64,000 bases of DNA, taken from assembly GCF_015056685.1 (NCBI RefSeq), contig NZ_SVFW01000018.1:1-64000 (forward strand), in the 5' to 3' direction. Each line of letters starts with the position of its first letter. The first letter of the stretch is position 1. Below are positions 36,701 through 45,003 of this stretch, one piece after another. This DNA comes from Butyrivibrio sp. (GTDB lineage Bacteria; Bacillota; Clostridia; Lachnospirales; Lachnospiraceae). The notes under the pieces were generated by a model, which was not told the origin of the DNA, did no database searches, and worked only from the letters and a program-made list of their open reading frames with translations. A program made the position numbers and the translations under genes.

Positions 36701-39700
36701 AAAAACATCCGATACTTTAAGAGTTCTTCCAAAGTGCTCTGACAAAAGGGCGCACAGCCTGATGCATCCTACGGATGACATACCGAATGCAAACAAGTCT
36801 GAATTTATACCGATAGAAACATCTCCAATTACTTCTTTAACGATCTCAAGGATCTTCTCCTGATTTTCATTCTCAGGCGGAACTATCTCATCTTCCATCA
36901 TTACAGCCTGAGGCAGTGCCTTTTTGTCTATCTTGCCTGAAAGATTCATAGGCATCTCATCAAGCTGCATAAAAGCCTGTGGCACCATGTAGGAAGTAAG
37001 GTAAGATGAAAGATAGGATTTCAGGTCACTTATATCCACCTTTTCATCAGCCGTGAAATAGGCGGCAAGGTAGTCTGTTTCACCCTTTGCAACTATCACT
37101 ATGCAGCTTCTTACGCCTGGATAGTTACCAAGAACACTCTCTATTTCACCAAGCTCAACACGAAGTCCTCTAAGCTTGACCTGATTATCTATCCTTCCGT
37201 GGAATTCAACATCGCCATCCTCTTTAATGCGCACAAGATCGCCACTTCTGTAGGCAGGAAGGCCTAAAAGTGTGATGAAATTCCTCTGATTTAGATCTTC
37301 TCTTCCTACGTAGCCTCTTCCTACTCCGTTTCCCATGATAACAAGCTCGCCAAGAGCTCCGGGAACCTGAAGGCGGCCATCTCTGTCAAAGGTTGCCAGC
37401 TTTACATTGGATAAAGGATATCCAATCGTTATGTCATCAGTGCTGTGAAGTTCTTTTAAAGTACAGGTTACGCTGCACTCTGTCGGACCATAGGTGTTAT
37501 ATATATAAAGGTCGGGATTTATTGCTGCCATCTTGGCATATAGAACCGGCGGAAAAGCTTCCGCACCAATATCTATGCTCTTAAGATTTTTAATGGCAGG
37601 AGCAAAAGACTCAATCTCTGTGAGGTTGAGCATATAGGTGGGAGTACATGTCATGGATTCGACGTTGTTATCAAGGATCAGAGCCTTCATCTGCTGCGCA
37701 TCCATGATCTGATCCATGGTTGCAAGAACTACTGTCTGTCCGTGTCCAAGAGGAACGAACTCCTCCAGAACAGATACATCAAAAGTAAACGCCGCAATGG
37801 CTAGAGTAACCCTTCCAAACTTGGTGAATACTCTGGCCTCCTTGTTATGAATGTTATCATCAACAAAGTTGGCAAGATTTCTGTTCTCAATCATCACGCC
37901 CTTAGGCTTTCCTGTGGAGCCTGAGGTATAGATCACGTAGGCGAGGGCTTCTCCCGGGACATCGATATTAAGATTGTCCCTGCTTCCCTCTTTTACTGCC
38001 TTTGTGACATCTATTACTGTAATATCTGCCGCTTCCAGGCTACTCATGAGATCTTTTCGCCTGTCCATGATCTCACCTGTCGTCACAAGGATCCTGCAGC
38101 CGGAGTCTTCAAGGATATACATGATTCTTTCTTCCGGATACTCGGGATCTATAGGCATAAAGGCACCGCCGCTCTTTAAGGCACCCTCTCTCATTACATA
38201 GCCATAGCTGTTCCTGTCTGCAAGAACTGCTATCTTACTCTCTATATCAGCACCATTGGCTCTCAGTACATGCCCAAGAGCATTGGCTTCCTCATTAAGT
38301 TCTCTGTAGGAAAGCGTCCTGTCGATTGCGATAAGTGCCGTTCTGTCAGGGTATTTTTCAGCTGAGTCCTGAAGATGACGATATCCGGGCTTATCTTCAA
38401 AAGGACTTGAGGCATCATATATATTGAGTATCTTCTCTTCATCAGCTTTGGTGGTAAGGCATACGTCCGAAAGCTTTTCCTTGCGAAGAAACTCACCGGT
38501 AATGACATCCATCATACGGAATAATCCCTTTACCGTAAACTCAGAAAATAGAGTCGGATCGTACTCAAGCTCATAAACAACTTTTGAACCATCAAGGCTT
38601 ACATCTATACCTATACTTGCTCTCGCTCTTGAGAGTCCCAGCATTTCAAGCTTGGCAAGTTCCCCGCCAATCATTGCTCCATGCTCGTACTCTCCTTGAT
38701 AGGCAAACATGATGTCAGCTTTGATATCATAAGCATTCCTTATCTCAGCAAAGCTGTATATATCATTGGCCATTGCAGACAGAAGATATTTCTGACATTC
38801 CTTTACGGCATCAGAAATCTTTTTTTCCGGAGCGCATTCCAAATATACCGGCAGGGTCTTTACCAGCATGGATACACTATCTGAAAGCCTTCCATCACTT
38901 CGTCCGTTATAGATTGTAGTAAATATGGCATTTTCAGATGCTGTATAGGACTTAAGTGCAAGGCCAAAAGCAGTCGTAAAGAAAGCATTAAGGGTACAGG
39001 AATTATCAAGACAGAACTGTCTTATCAGCGCTCCATCAGTTTCTGCTATGAGCTTTGAAAAACCTATATGCCCATTTTCTTCTTTACCATCTTTTACCGG
39101 AAGTGTTTCTCCACCGCAGCCTGCAAAGTAACTGTCGTACCAGGCTTTTGCTTTTGTCAGTCGATCGCTTTCCCTTGCAGCTGCTTCATCCAGTGCAAAC
39201 TCATATCCTGTATATTTCTCTTTTTCTATTTCCTCACCTGCATAAGCTCTATCAATGTCTCTTTTTAAAATATCAAGAGATCCGCCATCGCTTACGATGT
39301 GATGAGTATCCAGGAAGAAATAATTACCATTTTTAGTTTCATAAATCTCTGCGCGGAAAAGAACTTCTCCCGTATCAAGGAAAAATGGCCTTACCAGCTC
39401 ATCTCCGGTTGGAATGGTATCTGTCTTAAATACAGGAGTTTCAAACTTATAGTCATCCCTTCTTTTCGCATGTACGATTCCATCCTTGTCACTTACAGGT
39501 TCCATGAAAAGATATGGATGGGCTGCTACAGCTTTTTCAATGGCTCTAGCCAGCTTCAGAGTATCAACTCCGTCTCCAAGTTTATGAAGCTCCGGGATAT
39601 TGTAGGTAGTAGAACCCGGGTAGCGCATACATTCAATGTATATACCTGTCTGGGTCATTGAAAGTGGATACTCTTCTCTAAGTTCATACTCTTTCTCTTC

Positions 39701-42097
39701 ATCCGCATTTCTCAGGATACTGTCTATAGCTTTGACAGTACTGTTCTCTAATACATCTGATACTTTAAGAGTTCTTCCGAAGTGCTCTGACAAAAGGGCA
39801 CACAGCCTGATGCATCCTACAGATGACATACCAAAAGAAAAAAGATCAGACGTGATGCCCAGAGGCAGGTCACCAATTACTTCTTTAACGATCTCAAGGA
39901 TTTTCTCCTGAGTCTCGTTCTCAGGCATGACTATCTCATCTTCTTCAATTACAGCCTGAGGCAGTGCCTTTTTGTCTATCTTGCCTGAAAGATTCATAGG
40001 CATCTCATCAAGCTGCATGAAAGCCTGGGGCACCATGTAGGAAGTAAGGTAAGATGAAAGATAGGATTTCAGGTCACTTATATCTACCTTTTTATCTGCT
40101 GTGAAATAGGCAGCAAGATAGTCTGTTTCTCCCTTTGCAACTATCACTATGCAGCTTCTTACGCCTGGATAGTTACCAAGAACGCTCTCTATCTCACCAA
40201 GCTCAACACGAAGTCCTCTGAGCTTGACCTGATTATCTATCCTTCCGTGGAACTCAACATCTCCATCCTCTTTAATGCGCACAAGATCGCCACTCCTGTA
40301 GGCAGGAAGGCCTAAAAGGGTGATGAAGTTTCTCTTGTTAAGGTCCTCTCTTCCAACATAGCCTCTTCCTACTCCGTTTCCCATGATAACAAGCTCGCCA
40401 AGAGCTCCGGGAACCTGAAGACGGCCATCTCTGTCAAAGGTTGCCAGCTTTACATTGGATAAAGGATATCCAATCGTTATGTCATCAGTGCTGTGAAGTT
40501 CTTTTAAAGTACAGGTTACGCTGCACTCTGTCGGACCATAGGTGTTATATATATAAAGGTCGGGATTTATTGCTGCCATCTTGGCATATAGAACCGGCGG
40601 AAAAGCTTCCGCACCAATATCTATGCTCTTAAGATTTTTAATGGCAGGAGCAAAAGACTCAATCTCTGTGAGGTTGAGCATATAGGTGGGAGTACATGTC
40701 ATGGATTCGACGTTGTTATCAAGGATCAGAGCCTTCATCTGCTGCGCATCCATGATCTGATCCATGGTTGCAAGAACTACTGTCTGCCCGTGTCCAAGAG
40801 GAACGAACTCCTCCAGAACAGATACATCAAAAGTAAACGCCGCTATGGCAAGCGTAACTCTTCCAAACTTAGTGAAAACTCTGGCCTCCTTATTATGGAT
40901 GTTATCATCAACAAAGTTGGCAAGATTTCTGTTCTCGATCATCACGCCCTTAGGCTTTCCTGTGGAGCCTGAGGTGTAGATCACGTAGGCGAGAGCTTTT
41001 CCCGGAACATCGATATTAAGATTGTCCCTGCTTCCCTCTTTTACTGCCTCTGTGACATCTATTACAGTAATATCTGCCGCTTCCAGACTACTCATGAGAT
41101 CTTTTCGCCTGTCCATGATCTCACCGGTCGTCACAAGGATCCTGCATCCCGAATCTTCAAGGATATACATTATCCTTTCTTCGGGATACTCAGGATCTAT
41201 AGGCATAAAGGCACCGCCGCTCTTTAAGGCACCCTCTCTCATTACGTAGCCATAGCTGTTCCTGTCTGCAAGGACTGCTATCTTACTCTCTATATCAGCA
41301 CCATTGTCTCTCAGAACATGACCAAGAGCATTGGCCTCTTCATTAAGTTCCCTGTAGGAAAGGGTCCTGTCGATTGCGATAAGTGCCGTTCTGTCAGGGT
41401 ATTTATCAGCTGAGTCCTGAAGATGACGATATCCGGGCTTATCCTCAAAAGGACTTGAAGCATCATATATATTAAGTATCTTCTCTTCATCAGCTTTGGT
41501 GGTAAGGCATACATCTCCAAGGTGTTCTTTTTTCATGAACTCATGGATGATATTGCCAAACATACGAAGCAAACCATCTATTGTATATTCTGAAAAAGCA
41601 GCCGAGTCATACTCACACTCCCAGGTAATACCTTTATCTTCAATTACAACTCTGAGCATAAGCTGTGTTCCCGATGTAAGCGCTGAATTGCCATCAAGAT
41701 CAAGGCATATAGTGCCTTTCAGGTTGAACTTTGTGGCAATATTCTCATAGCTGTCTTCATCACTTTTAAAAAAATTCTCACAGTGTTTGATTTCAGAAAG
41801 AATGGATTTCTTAGCATCACATATAAGCCAGACTGCAACTTTTTTGCCATTACTTATGCATGTAAAAAAAGCTCCTTCCGATGCAGTATACGACTTTAAG
41901 GCCAACGCAAAAGCAGTAGTAAGAAAAGCCTGCATCTTAATATTTTTATCCTTGCAAAAACTTTTTACATTACAATCCTCTGCGAAATAGTGGCCATCAT
42001 ATTTTACAAAAGAAGATTCTACTGTATTGCTGTCTTTTACAGGTATTGTCTCTTCACTGCATCCTGTATATAATTCATCAATATTATATTCTTTCAT
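30767..42097 (-). CDS. Non-ribosomal peptide synthetase, C*-A-T-C-A-T-C-A-T-C-T-R
   Basis: A 3776-residue multimodular synthetase. Residues 1-215 are a degraded condensation domain lacking HHxxxDG. Adenylation A1 (about 220-715; YTSGSTGKPKG, YGPTE, GRIDNQVKLRG, GKIDKKALP), T1 (FGMSS, Ser about 755), C2 (HHIVSDGG near 935), A2, T2, C3 (HHIVSDGE near 1950), A3 (about 2247-2750), T3 (GLSS near 2793), C4 (HHIISDGE near 2967), T4 (YGGTS near 3324) and a terminal thioester reductase from about 3415 (LLTGATGFLGIHVL, with YVYSKYLAEKL catalytic). No epimerisation, cyclisation or thioesterase domain is seen. Reading A-domain pockets by eye gives identical lining residues for A1 and A2 (D,V,L,T,D,G,T,V,T) and a different set for A3 (D,F,M,S,D,G,G,I,S); I make no substrate call. 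T4 has no adenylation domain of its own. GGAGGG precedes the ATG. Product probably a short peptide aldehyde or derived imine. Confidence 0.93.
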   Translation of the reverse strand: MKEYNIDELYTGCSEETIPVKDSNTVESSFVKYDGHYFAEDCNVKSFCKDKNIKMQAFLTTAFALALKSYTASEGAFFTCISNGKKVAVWLICDAKKSILSEIKHCENFFKSDEDSYENIATKFNLKGTICLDLDGNSALTSGTQLMLRVVIEDKGITWECEYDSAAFSEYTIDGLLRMFGNIIHEFMKKEHLGDVCLTTKADEEKILNIYDASSPFEDKPGYRHLQDSADKYPDRTALIAIDRTLSYRELNEEANALGHVLRDNGADIESKIAVLADRNSYGYVMREGALKSGGAFMPIDPEYPEERIMYILEDSGCRILVTTGEIMDRRKDLMSSLEAADITVIDVTEAVKEGSRDNLNIDVPGKALAYVIYTSGSTGKPKGVMIENRNLANFVDDNIHNKEARVFTKFGRVTLAIAAFTFDVSVLEEFVPLGHGQTVVLATMDQIMDAQQMKALILDNNVESMTCTPTYMLNLTEIESFAPAIKNLKSIDIGAEAFPPVLYAKMAAINPDLYIYNTYGPTECSVTCTLKELHSTDDITIGYPLSNVKLATFDRDGRLQVPGALGELVIMGNGVGRGYVGREDLNKRNFITLLGLPAYRSGDLVRIKEDGDVEFHGRIDNQVKLRGLRVELGEIESVLGNYPGVRSCIVIVAKGETDYLAAYFTADKKVDISDLKSYLSSYLTSYMVPQAFMQLDEMPMNLSGKIDKKALPQAVIEEDEIVMPENETQEKILEIVKEVIGDLPLGITSDLFSFGMSSVGCIRLCALLSEHFGRTLKVSDVLENSTVKAIDSILRNADEEKEYELREEYPLSMTQTGIYIECMRYPGSTTYNIPELHKLGDGVDTLKLARAIEKAVAAHPYLFMEPVSDKDGIVHAKRRDDYKFETPVFKTDTIPTGDELVRPFFLDTGEVLFRAEIYETKNGNYFFLDTHHIVSDGGSLDILKRDIDRAYAGEEIEKEKYTGYEFALDEAAARESDRLTKAKAWYDSYFAGCGGETLPVKDGKEENGHIGFSKLIAETDGALIRQFCLDNSCTLNAFFTTAFGLALKSYTASENAIFTTIYNGRSDGRLSDSVSMLVKTLPVYLECAPEKKISDAVKECQKYLLSAMANDIYSFAEIRNAYDIKADIMFAYQGEYEHGAMIGGELAKLEMLGLSRARASIGIDVSLDGSKVVYELEYDPTLFSEFTVKGLFRMMDVITGEFLRKEKLSDVCLTTKADEEKILNIYDASSPFEDKPGYRHLQDSAEKYPDRTALIAIDRTLSYRELNEEANALGHVLRANGADIESKIAVLADRNSYGYVMREGALKSGGAFMPIDPEYPEERIMYILEDSGCRILVTTGEIMDRRKDLMSSLEAADITVIDVTKAVKEGSRDNLNIDVPGEALAYVIYTSGSTGKPKGVMIENRNLANFVDDNIHNKEARVFTKFGRVTLAIAAFTFDVSVLEEFVPLGHGQTVVLATMDQIMDAQQMKALILDNNVESMTCTPTYMLNLTEIESFAPAIKNLKSIDIGAEAFPPVLYAKMAAINPDLYIYNTYGPTECSVTCTLKELHSTDDITIGYPLSNVKLATFDRDGRLQVPGALGELVIMGNGVGRGYVGREDLNQRNFITLLGLPAYRSGDLVRIKEDGDVEFHGRIDNQVKLRGLRVELGEIESVLGNYPGVRSCIVIVAKGETDYLAAYFTADEKVDISDLKSYLSSYLTSYMVPQAFMQLDEMPMNLSGKIDKKALPQAVMMEDEIVPPENENQEKILEIVKEVIGDVSIGINSDLFAFGMSSVGCIRLCALLSEHFGRTLKVSDVFDNSTIKAIDSILKNTDKTEEYELRKEYPLSMTQTGIYIECMRYPGSTTYNIPELYKLGDSVDCEKLARAIEKAVAAHPYLFMEPVSDKDGIVHAIRRDDYKFETPVFKKDTISTEDELVRPFSLDTGEVLFRAEIYETKNGNYFFLDTHHIVSDGESIYILKNDIDRAYSGEEIEKEKYTGYEFALDEEAARKSGRFEKAKAWYDSYFADCGGETIPVKDGKKEDGNIGEGKVIGETDGAMIRQFCLDNSCTLNAFFTTAFGLALKSYTASENAIFTTIYNGRSDGRLSDSVSMLVKTLPVYLECAPEKKISDAVKECQKYLLSAMANDIYSFAEIRNAYDIKADIMFAYQGEYEHGTMIGGELAELEMLGLSRARTGIGIDVSLDGSKVVYELEYDPALFSKFTIEGLVHMMDNITHEFMNKERLGDVCLTTKADEEKIKILHDSDFPVKERPAYRLLQDAAHKNPDRKALVAKDRTLSYKELNEEANALGFILRSKGAKAESIVAVMPDRDSYAYVMRQGVLKSGGAFLPIDSEYPEDRIRFILEDSGAKLLVTKREILEKRKEMFDVLAESGVELICVEDAVKEGEKEDLNETVPYEALAYVIYTSGSTGKPKGVMLTNKNLVNFVDDNEKNHEILGYTRRGHVSLAIAALTFDFSIMEEFVPLANGMTVVLATHEDIMNPVLLGKLMCDNHVDVMSCTPSYLMNMLDMGEFTDAFTDAVKGLKSVDMGAEAFPPALFGKLKDINPDICIMNGYGPTEATISCTMQVVEDTENITIGIPNVNVHVATIDREGRLQGLGALGEMVIIGDGVGRGYIGRDDLTQKCFIRLFDMPAYRSGDLVRIKENGDIEYHGRIDNQVKLRGLRVELGEIESVIGSYPGIRSAIVIVLKKETEYLAAYFTADNEIDIDALKAHLSSQLTAYMVPQAFVQLEEMPLTANGKIDKKALPDPGKEEEKVVLPETECQKAILEIIKKIIGEVPVGITTDLFAAGLSSLGCIRLCTMLAGEFGKNVTIAELFETKTVIDIEKLLETKEEDEEFELRKEYPLSMTQMGIFVESIHYKDSTIYNIPILYELSPEIDMNRLRLAIEKTLKAHPYLSMTLMVNEEGEVFAVRSDEIKVEISEGTVLPSDEELVRPFDLILGEPLCRIGLFASNEGKYLFIDTHHIISDGESLSIFMEDINRAYLGENVEAEQYTGYEAAVVEKERRNSDKFEKAKEWHDRIFGNCKKVTLPPTEKATATDDDGNFVLTGRISANDIRAFCEKNRLGLNAFFTMAMGLSLKVCTGSENAVFASIYNGRNDSRLNRSIGMFVKTIPVSISPSPQMDISHAVGECQKMLLNAMSCDIFSFAEVCSTYGLSSDVLFAYQGDQTDDAILIGGKEAKEKELGLGAFKAKSPFGLDINLKDDKVVYEFEYDTEMYGKTTMERFYKLMEEVIQGLLTCRTVEDVLSLSKVKEFRAEQALVEKKDIPDTVTDSQRPKEAAVAFEGSKQLEALTEQILEIFRKTLKKDDFNLDDNFFEYGGTSLLAAKVMMAIMVKDYPVVYQDIFNKPTPRQLSEHLFSKIKDQWNEETVQNQTDQTNEESVTVNEYAKALSHNIPQYLDNIKTEGLGTVLLTGATGFLGIHVLRQLIDSGTMKVYCLLRGGKIGAMRRLRESFFYYFDNLDEDYFGNRIVAIEGDITDAQSIQKLEEYDINTLINCAASVKHFADLEFLKNVNVYGVANLVDLCLKKDIRLVHISTVSVCGERNVGSNGETTLREDALDIGQQVESNGYVYSKYLAEKLILDAIEEKGLNAKIIRMGNLMSRYEDGEFQINFTTNNFMNTLKAYVVLGCFPVQDMDEEDEFSPIDEVAKATVLLAGTNREFTVFHAYNSHTIEMGDLVQALNDNGMRLDIVDEKEFNERLHKALMDERINRFVSPLVNYKTDNDENIIENDVDNKFTLKALYRLGFHWHITDNEYIENAIAMLKTLGFFDI
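37374..37738 (-). repeat. Identical 365-bp tract in NRPS A2 (copy of the tract in A1)
   Basis: Base-for-base identical by eye to 40422-40786, offset 3048 bp (1016 codons, one module). The flanking sequence of the two modules is similar but carries scattered differences. The tract spans most of the pocket region of the adenylation domain. Confidence 0.75.
40422..40786 (-). repeat. Identical 365-bp tract in NRPS A1
   Basis: Partner of 37374-37738. The first differences outside it are single bases at 40421 and 40787, and the identity resumes to about 40842, so that all pocket residues are covered by almost invariant DNA. This is a recombination-prone direct repeat inside one gene. Confidence 0.75.
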
Positions 42098-42119
42098 GAC
42101 TGCATCTACCCTCCATGCT

Positions 42120-43841
42120 TCAGGAATTATCTGTTTCTTCCTCCCCGCTAAGAATGATCATCAGTCTGCGTGCCCCAAGAAATTCTGATCTTATACAAAT
42201 ATTCGGTGCAAAATCGTCATCATCTTCATCTTGCTCCGGCATATCCGAATTTGTACCAATATAATCCTTTTTAGATTTATAGCGAAGGATTACCGCCTTT
42301 AATCCATCATCACGCTCCAAGATTGTAAAACTTGTCTGTAAAAAAAAACCGGCAGGAACAGACTTCATCAATGGTGTAAAGAGTTTATCTTCTACCATAG
42401 CGATCTCTTGTCCGGTTAGAATGCCTTCCGCAGCTTGCTTCCAGTCATCAGCATTGGTCTTATCAAACCTGCCTCCTGTCAAAAGAAGCAGATTCTTTTG
42501 ATGAAATTTATATATTCCTTCGGTTAAATTGTTACAGAAAAAGCTTAAATAAATAAGGGCTGCAATACTGCCAATAACCGCAGCATACCAGGGTGCATCC
42601 ATTCCAAAAAATGGATTTAAAAGTAAAATAAAGCCTATCGTTACGATTGACTGAATAATTAAGGCCAAAGTTGCCTTTCCTTCCTCCTCAATAGCTGAAA
42701 GATAATCAATTAAAAGCATGGTTATAAGTGTTATTAACGAACCTACACTGATAATGCGAATAGCAATAGGAAGGGACGCCAACATGACCGGATCATCTAT
42801 GCCATAGGGAATGATCATAAGTTGTGGGAATAGGCACAAGATCGCAACTATCGGGAACAGCATAGCAAATCCGAACTTTGTCAGCATCCGCTTGACCATA
42901 AGCATTCCACTTTGATTCTGCTCTCCGTCATAAGCCGCTGCCATAGGATATATTGCATCAGTTGCACCGGCGATTACTATAGTGATCACAAGCTGAAGAT
43001 TTTCTATTACAGCTGAGTTACTTATTCCTATTGTTCCGGCACTTTCACGCAGCGCAAAATTCTGAATTGCAAGCTGAATCGCGAACATAAGATACATTAC
43101 TGCCTCGGCACATCCTGGCTTGATTATTTCAAGATCACTAGGATCCGTTTCAATTTTTTTAATTGGAACAAATCTGCACAGTCTGTCAGTTTTTCTGAAA
43201 TGTAAAAGATAAACAAAAACGCAGCATACAGAACCAAATACAGTTCCAAATGCGACAATTTCTATTCCTCGGTGAAATACATATACGCCTACAAAATCAA
43301 TTAGGATATTTACTACAGCACCTGTAATATCACCAGCCATAGCTAAATTCTGGTTATTGTCATTTGCAAGAATATAGTCTCCAGAAAAGTTCAAGACAAG
43401 AAATACCGCACCCACCAAAGTCACCATAATATAAGTTTTGGCGTATGGATAATTTTCAGGTGTAGCGCAAAGGAGCTTTAGCAGCGGATCTATAAATACA
43501 ATCCCGGCAATGCTCAAAAGGAGAGAAGCAATTACAAGCATAAGTATCGTGCGTGTAAAAATCCGGGCAGCTTTAGCCTTTTCCCCGCTTCCTGAACATC
43601 TTGAAATCAAAACTCCGCATCCTATTCCTCCCAAAGCCGCAATAATATTGAAAACATAACCAATTGGGCCGGCTGTTCCGATAGCAGATAGAGCTTCCTC
43701 TCCCATTGAATTTGATACACATACTCCATCAACTAATGGTGCAATCTGCGCAAATATCATTCCGACCATAGGCGGAAAAATATAACGCGCAGCGCTATGT
43801 CTTATGAATTGATTTTCATACTTATATTGAATTGTACTCAT
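42120..43841 (-). CDS. MATE-family exporter with a C-terminal soluble extension
   Basis: About 573 residues. The first 440 form a MATE transporter with twelve hydrophobic helices and the family's internal repeat (AQIAPLVDGVCVSNSMGEEALSAIG in the first half). The last 120 residues are soluble (LLTGGRFDKTNADDWKQAAEG ... IRSEFLGARRLMIILSG), with an acidic EQDEDDDDF stretch; I do not recognise this domain. I start at the ATG behind GGGCAGG. An upstream ATG overlaps the arginase stop (ATGA) and would add 8 residues. Only 22 bases separate it from the NRPS start, so it is the obvious exporter for the NRPS product, or a resistance function. Substrate is inference. Confidence 0.85.
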   Translation of the reverse strand: MSTIQYKYENQFIRHSAARYIFPPMVGMIFAQIAPLVDGVCVSNSMGEEALSAIGTAGPIGYVFNIIAALGGIGCGVLISRCSGSGEKAKAARIFTRTILMLVIASLLLSIAGIVFIDPLLKLLCATPENYPYAKTYIMVTLVGAVFLVLNFSGDYILANDNNQNLAMAGDITGAVVNILIDFVGVYVFHRGIEIVAFGTVFGSVCCVFVYLLHFRKTDRLCRFVPIKKIETDPSDLEIIKPGCAEAVMYLMFAIQLAIQNFALRESAGTIGISNSAVIENLQLVITIVIAGATDAIYPMAAAYDGEQNQSGMLMVKRMLTKFGFAMLFPIVAILCLFPQLMIIPYGIDDPVMLASLPIAIRIISVGSLITLITMLLIDYLSAIEEEGKATLALIIQSIVTIGFILLLNPFFGMDAPWYAAVIGSIAALIYLSFFCNNLTEGIYKFHQKNLLLLTGGRFDKTNADDWKQAAEGILTGQEIAMVEDKLFTPLMKSVPAGFFLQTSFTILERDDGLKAVILRYKSKKDYIGTNSDMPEQDEDDDDFAPNICIRSEFLGARRLMIILSGEEETDNS

Positions 43842-43861
43842 GCCACATACCTGCCCTACGA

Positions 43862-44767
43862 TCATATTCCAAACAGCTGATAGTCCGTCTTTCCAATACA
43901 GGTTAATATTAGTTCTGCTGCTAATATTCCTGTTGCATTTCTGCTATCAAGAAGAGGATTGGTTTCTACCATATCTATTGCCAGGAGCCTGTCAGTATCT
44001 GAAAGAATCTCGCAAATAGTAAATCCCTCTCTGTTAGAAAGACCATTCATTACAGGTGTCCCCACTCCGGGAGCATTCCCCGGGTCAAGTGCATCCATAT
44101 CAAAACTCAAATGAATTCCCTTCGTGCCATCCGACGTGATCTCGATAGCTGTTTCAATAATCTTTCTAATGCCAAAATGATGAATATCACTTATAGAAAA
44201 TACATTTACACCATTTTTCTTTAATTTTTTGACCTCCTCTGGATCTAAATCCCTTGCACCTACAATGGCAATCTTATGAGGATCAACTCTCGTTCCTGTA
44301 AAGCTGACTATTGAATCCGGTCCGCATCCGCACACTGCTGAAAGAGGCATACCATGTATATTTCCAGAGGGAGTTATTTTGTCATCATTAAAGTCACCAT
44401 GAGCATCTACCCATATAACTCCGATATCACCATAATGCTGAGCAGTGGCCGAGACAGAGGCTGCAGCTATACTGTGATCCCCACCAAGAATAATGGGAAA
44501 GGCTCCACTCTCATGAATCTTAAAAACTTGCTCAAAAAGCCTGTGGTTAGCCTCATTTACCTCTTTTTCATACCGCATGTTACTATTGCCCTCATCCGTT
44601 GCTACCATGGGCAAAATATCGCCATAATCCTTAACCTCATATCCATTTTCACGTATTTTCTGGATCAGCCCTGAGTGCCGAATTGCAAGCGGCCCCATAT
44701 CAACACCTTTTCTAACAGCTCCAAGATCCATCTGTGAACCAACGATTCCTATGCTGTTTTTTCTCAT
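43862..44767 (-). CDS. rocF: Arginase (ureohydrolase)
   Basis: A 301-residue member of the arginase/agmatinase family, hydrolysing L-arginine to ornithine and urea in the cytosol. Manganese ligands are visible in LGGDHSIAAAS, WVDAHGDFND and SFDMDALDPG. The segment SGNIHGMPLS is the arginase-type substrate signature and argues against agmatinase. I use the ATG after GAGGTGG; the longer frame begins with a GTG inside that ribosome site. It is the first gene of the arginase-MATE-NRPS-reductase operon, so it probably supplies ornithine as a building block, or removes arginine. The promoter about 50 bases upstream is shared with two other loci in the window. Confidence 0.92.
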   Translation of the reverse strand: MRKNSIGIVGSQMDLGAVRKGVDMGPLAIRHSGLIQKIRENGYEVKDYGDILPMVATDEGNSNMRYEKEVNEANHRLFEQVFKIHESGAFPIILGGDHSIAAASVSATAQHYGDIGVIWVDAHGDFNDDKITPSGNIHGMPLSAVCGCGPDSIVSFTGTRVDPHKIAIVGARDLDPEEVKKLKKNGVNVFSISDIHHFGIRKIIETAIEITSDGTKGIHLSFDMDALDPGNAPGVGTPVMNGLSNREGFTICEILSDTDRLLAIDMVETNPLLDSRNATGILAAELILTCIGKTDYQLFGI

Positions 44768-44813
44768 ATATTTCCACCTCACAAGTATATATTCAATGTA
44801 CGAACGCGTATTA

Positions 44814-44856
44814 ATTTTACCATATTGCGTTAATTAGTTTATTAAGAATAAATTAA
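44814..44856 (-). promoter_or_regulatory. Promoter of the arginase-NRPS operon (copy 2 of the dyad box)
   Basis: On the minus strand: TTTATT-CTT-AATAAA dyad, then AACGCAATATGG and a -10-like TAAAAT, about 47 bases before the arginase start. The 39-bp box is repeated at 19.17 kb and 52.15 kb in the same orientation. No consensus -35 is seen, so a regulator binding the dyad may be needed. Downstream of the operon (plus-strand 44874-44928) a short tail-like open frame, DDNYYDAVQIVKKELDSKRI, without a start may be a gene fragment. Confidence 0.6.
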
Positions 44857-44928
44857 ATAACCATCGCTTGTGGTGCCCACAGCAGCAGAGATGACAATTA
44901 CTATGATGCGGTGCAGATTGTAAAAAAA

Positions 44929-44955
44929 GAGTTAGACTCAAAAAGAATCTAACTC
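44929..44955 (-). terminator. Terminator downstream of the chemoreceptor gene
   Basis: GAGTTAGA and TCTAACTC form a perfect 8-bp stem around an 11-base loop, followed on the minus strand by TTTTTTT. It lies after the chemoreceptor gene and the palindromic repeat, ending that transcript before the arginase operon promoter. Confidence 0.75.
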
Positions 44956-45003
44956 ATAATAAAAGTTCTGCTATTTACATGAATGAATTCCAACTATGAA
45001 GCA

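Noticed and set aside
31000..42000. Many plus-strand open frames of 60-125 codons inside the NRPS gene
   Set aside because: They are antisense shadows of the coding frame, repeated in step with the module duplication and without ribosome sites or family motifs.
30767..42097. Substrate prediction from the adenylation pocket codes
   Set aside because: The codes read by eye do not match any code I can recall with certainty, so no amino acids are assigned.
44874..44960. Plus-strand tail-like frame ending DDNYYDAVQIVKKELDSKRI
   Set aside because: No start codon and only about 30 codons long; perhaps a fragment of an older gene but too short to identify, so listed only under the promoter feature.
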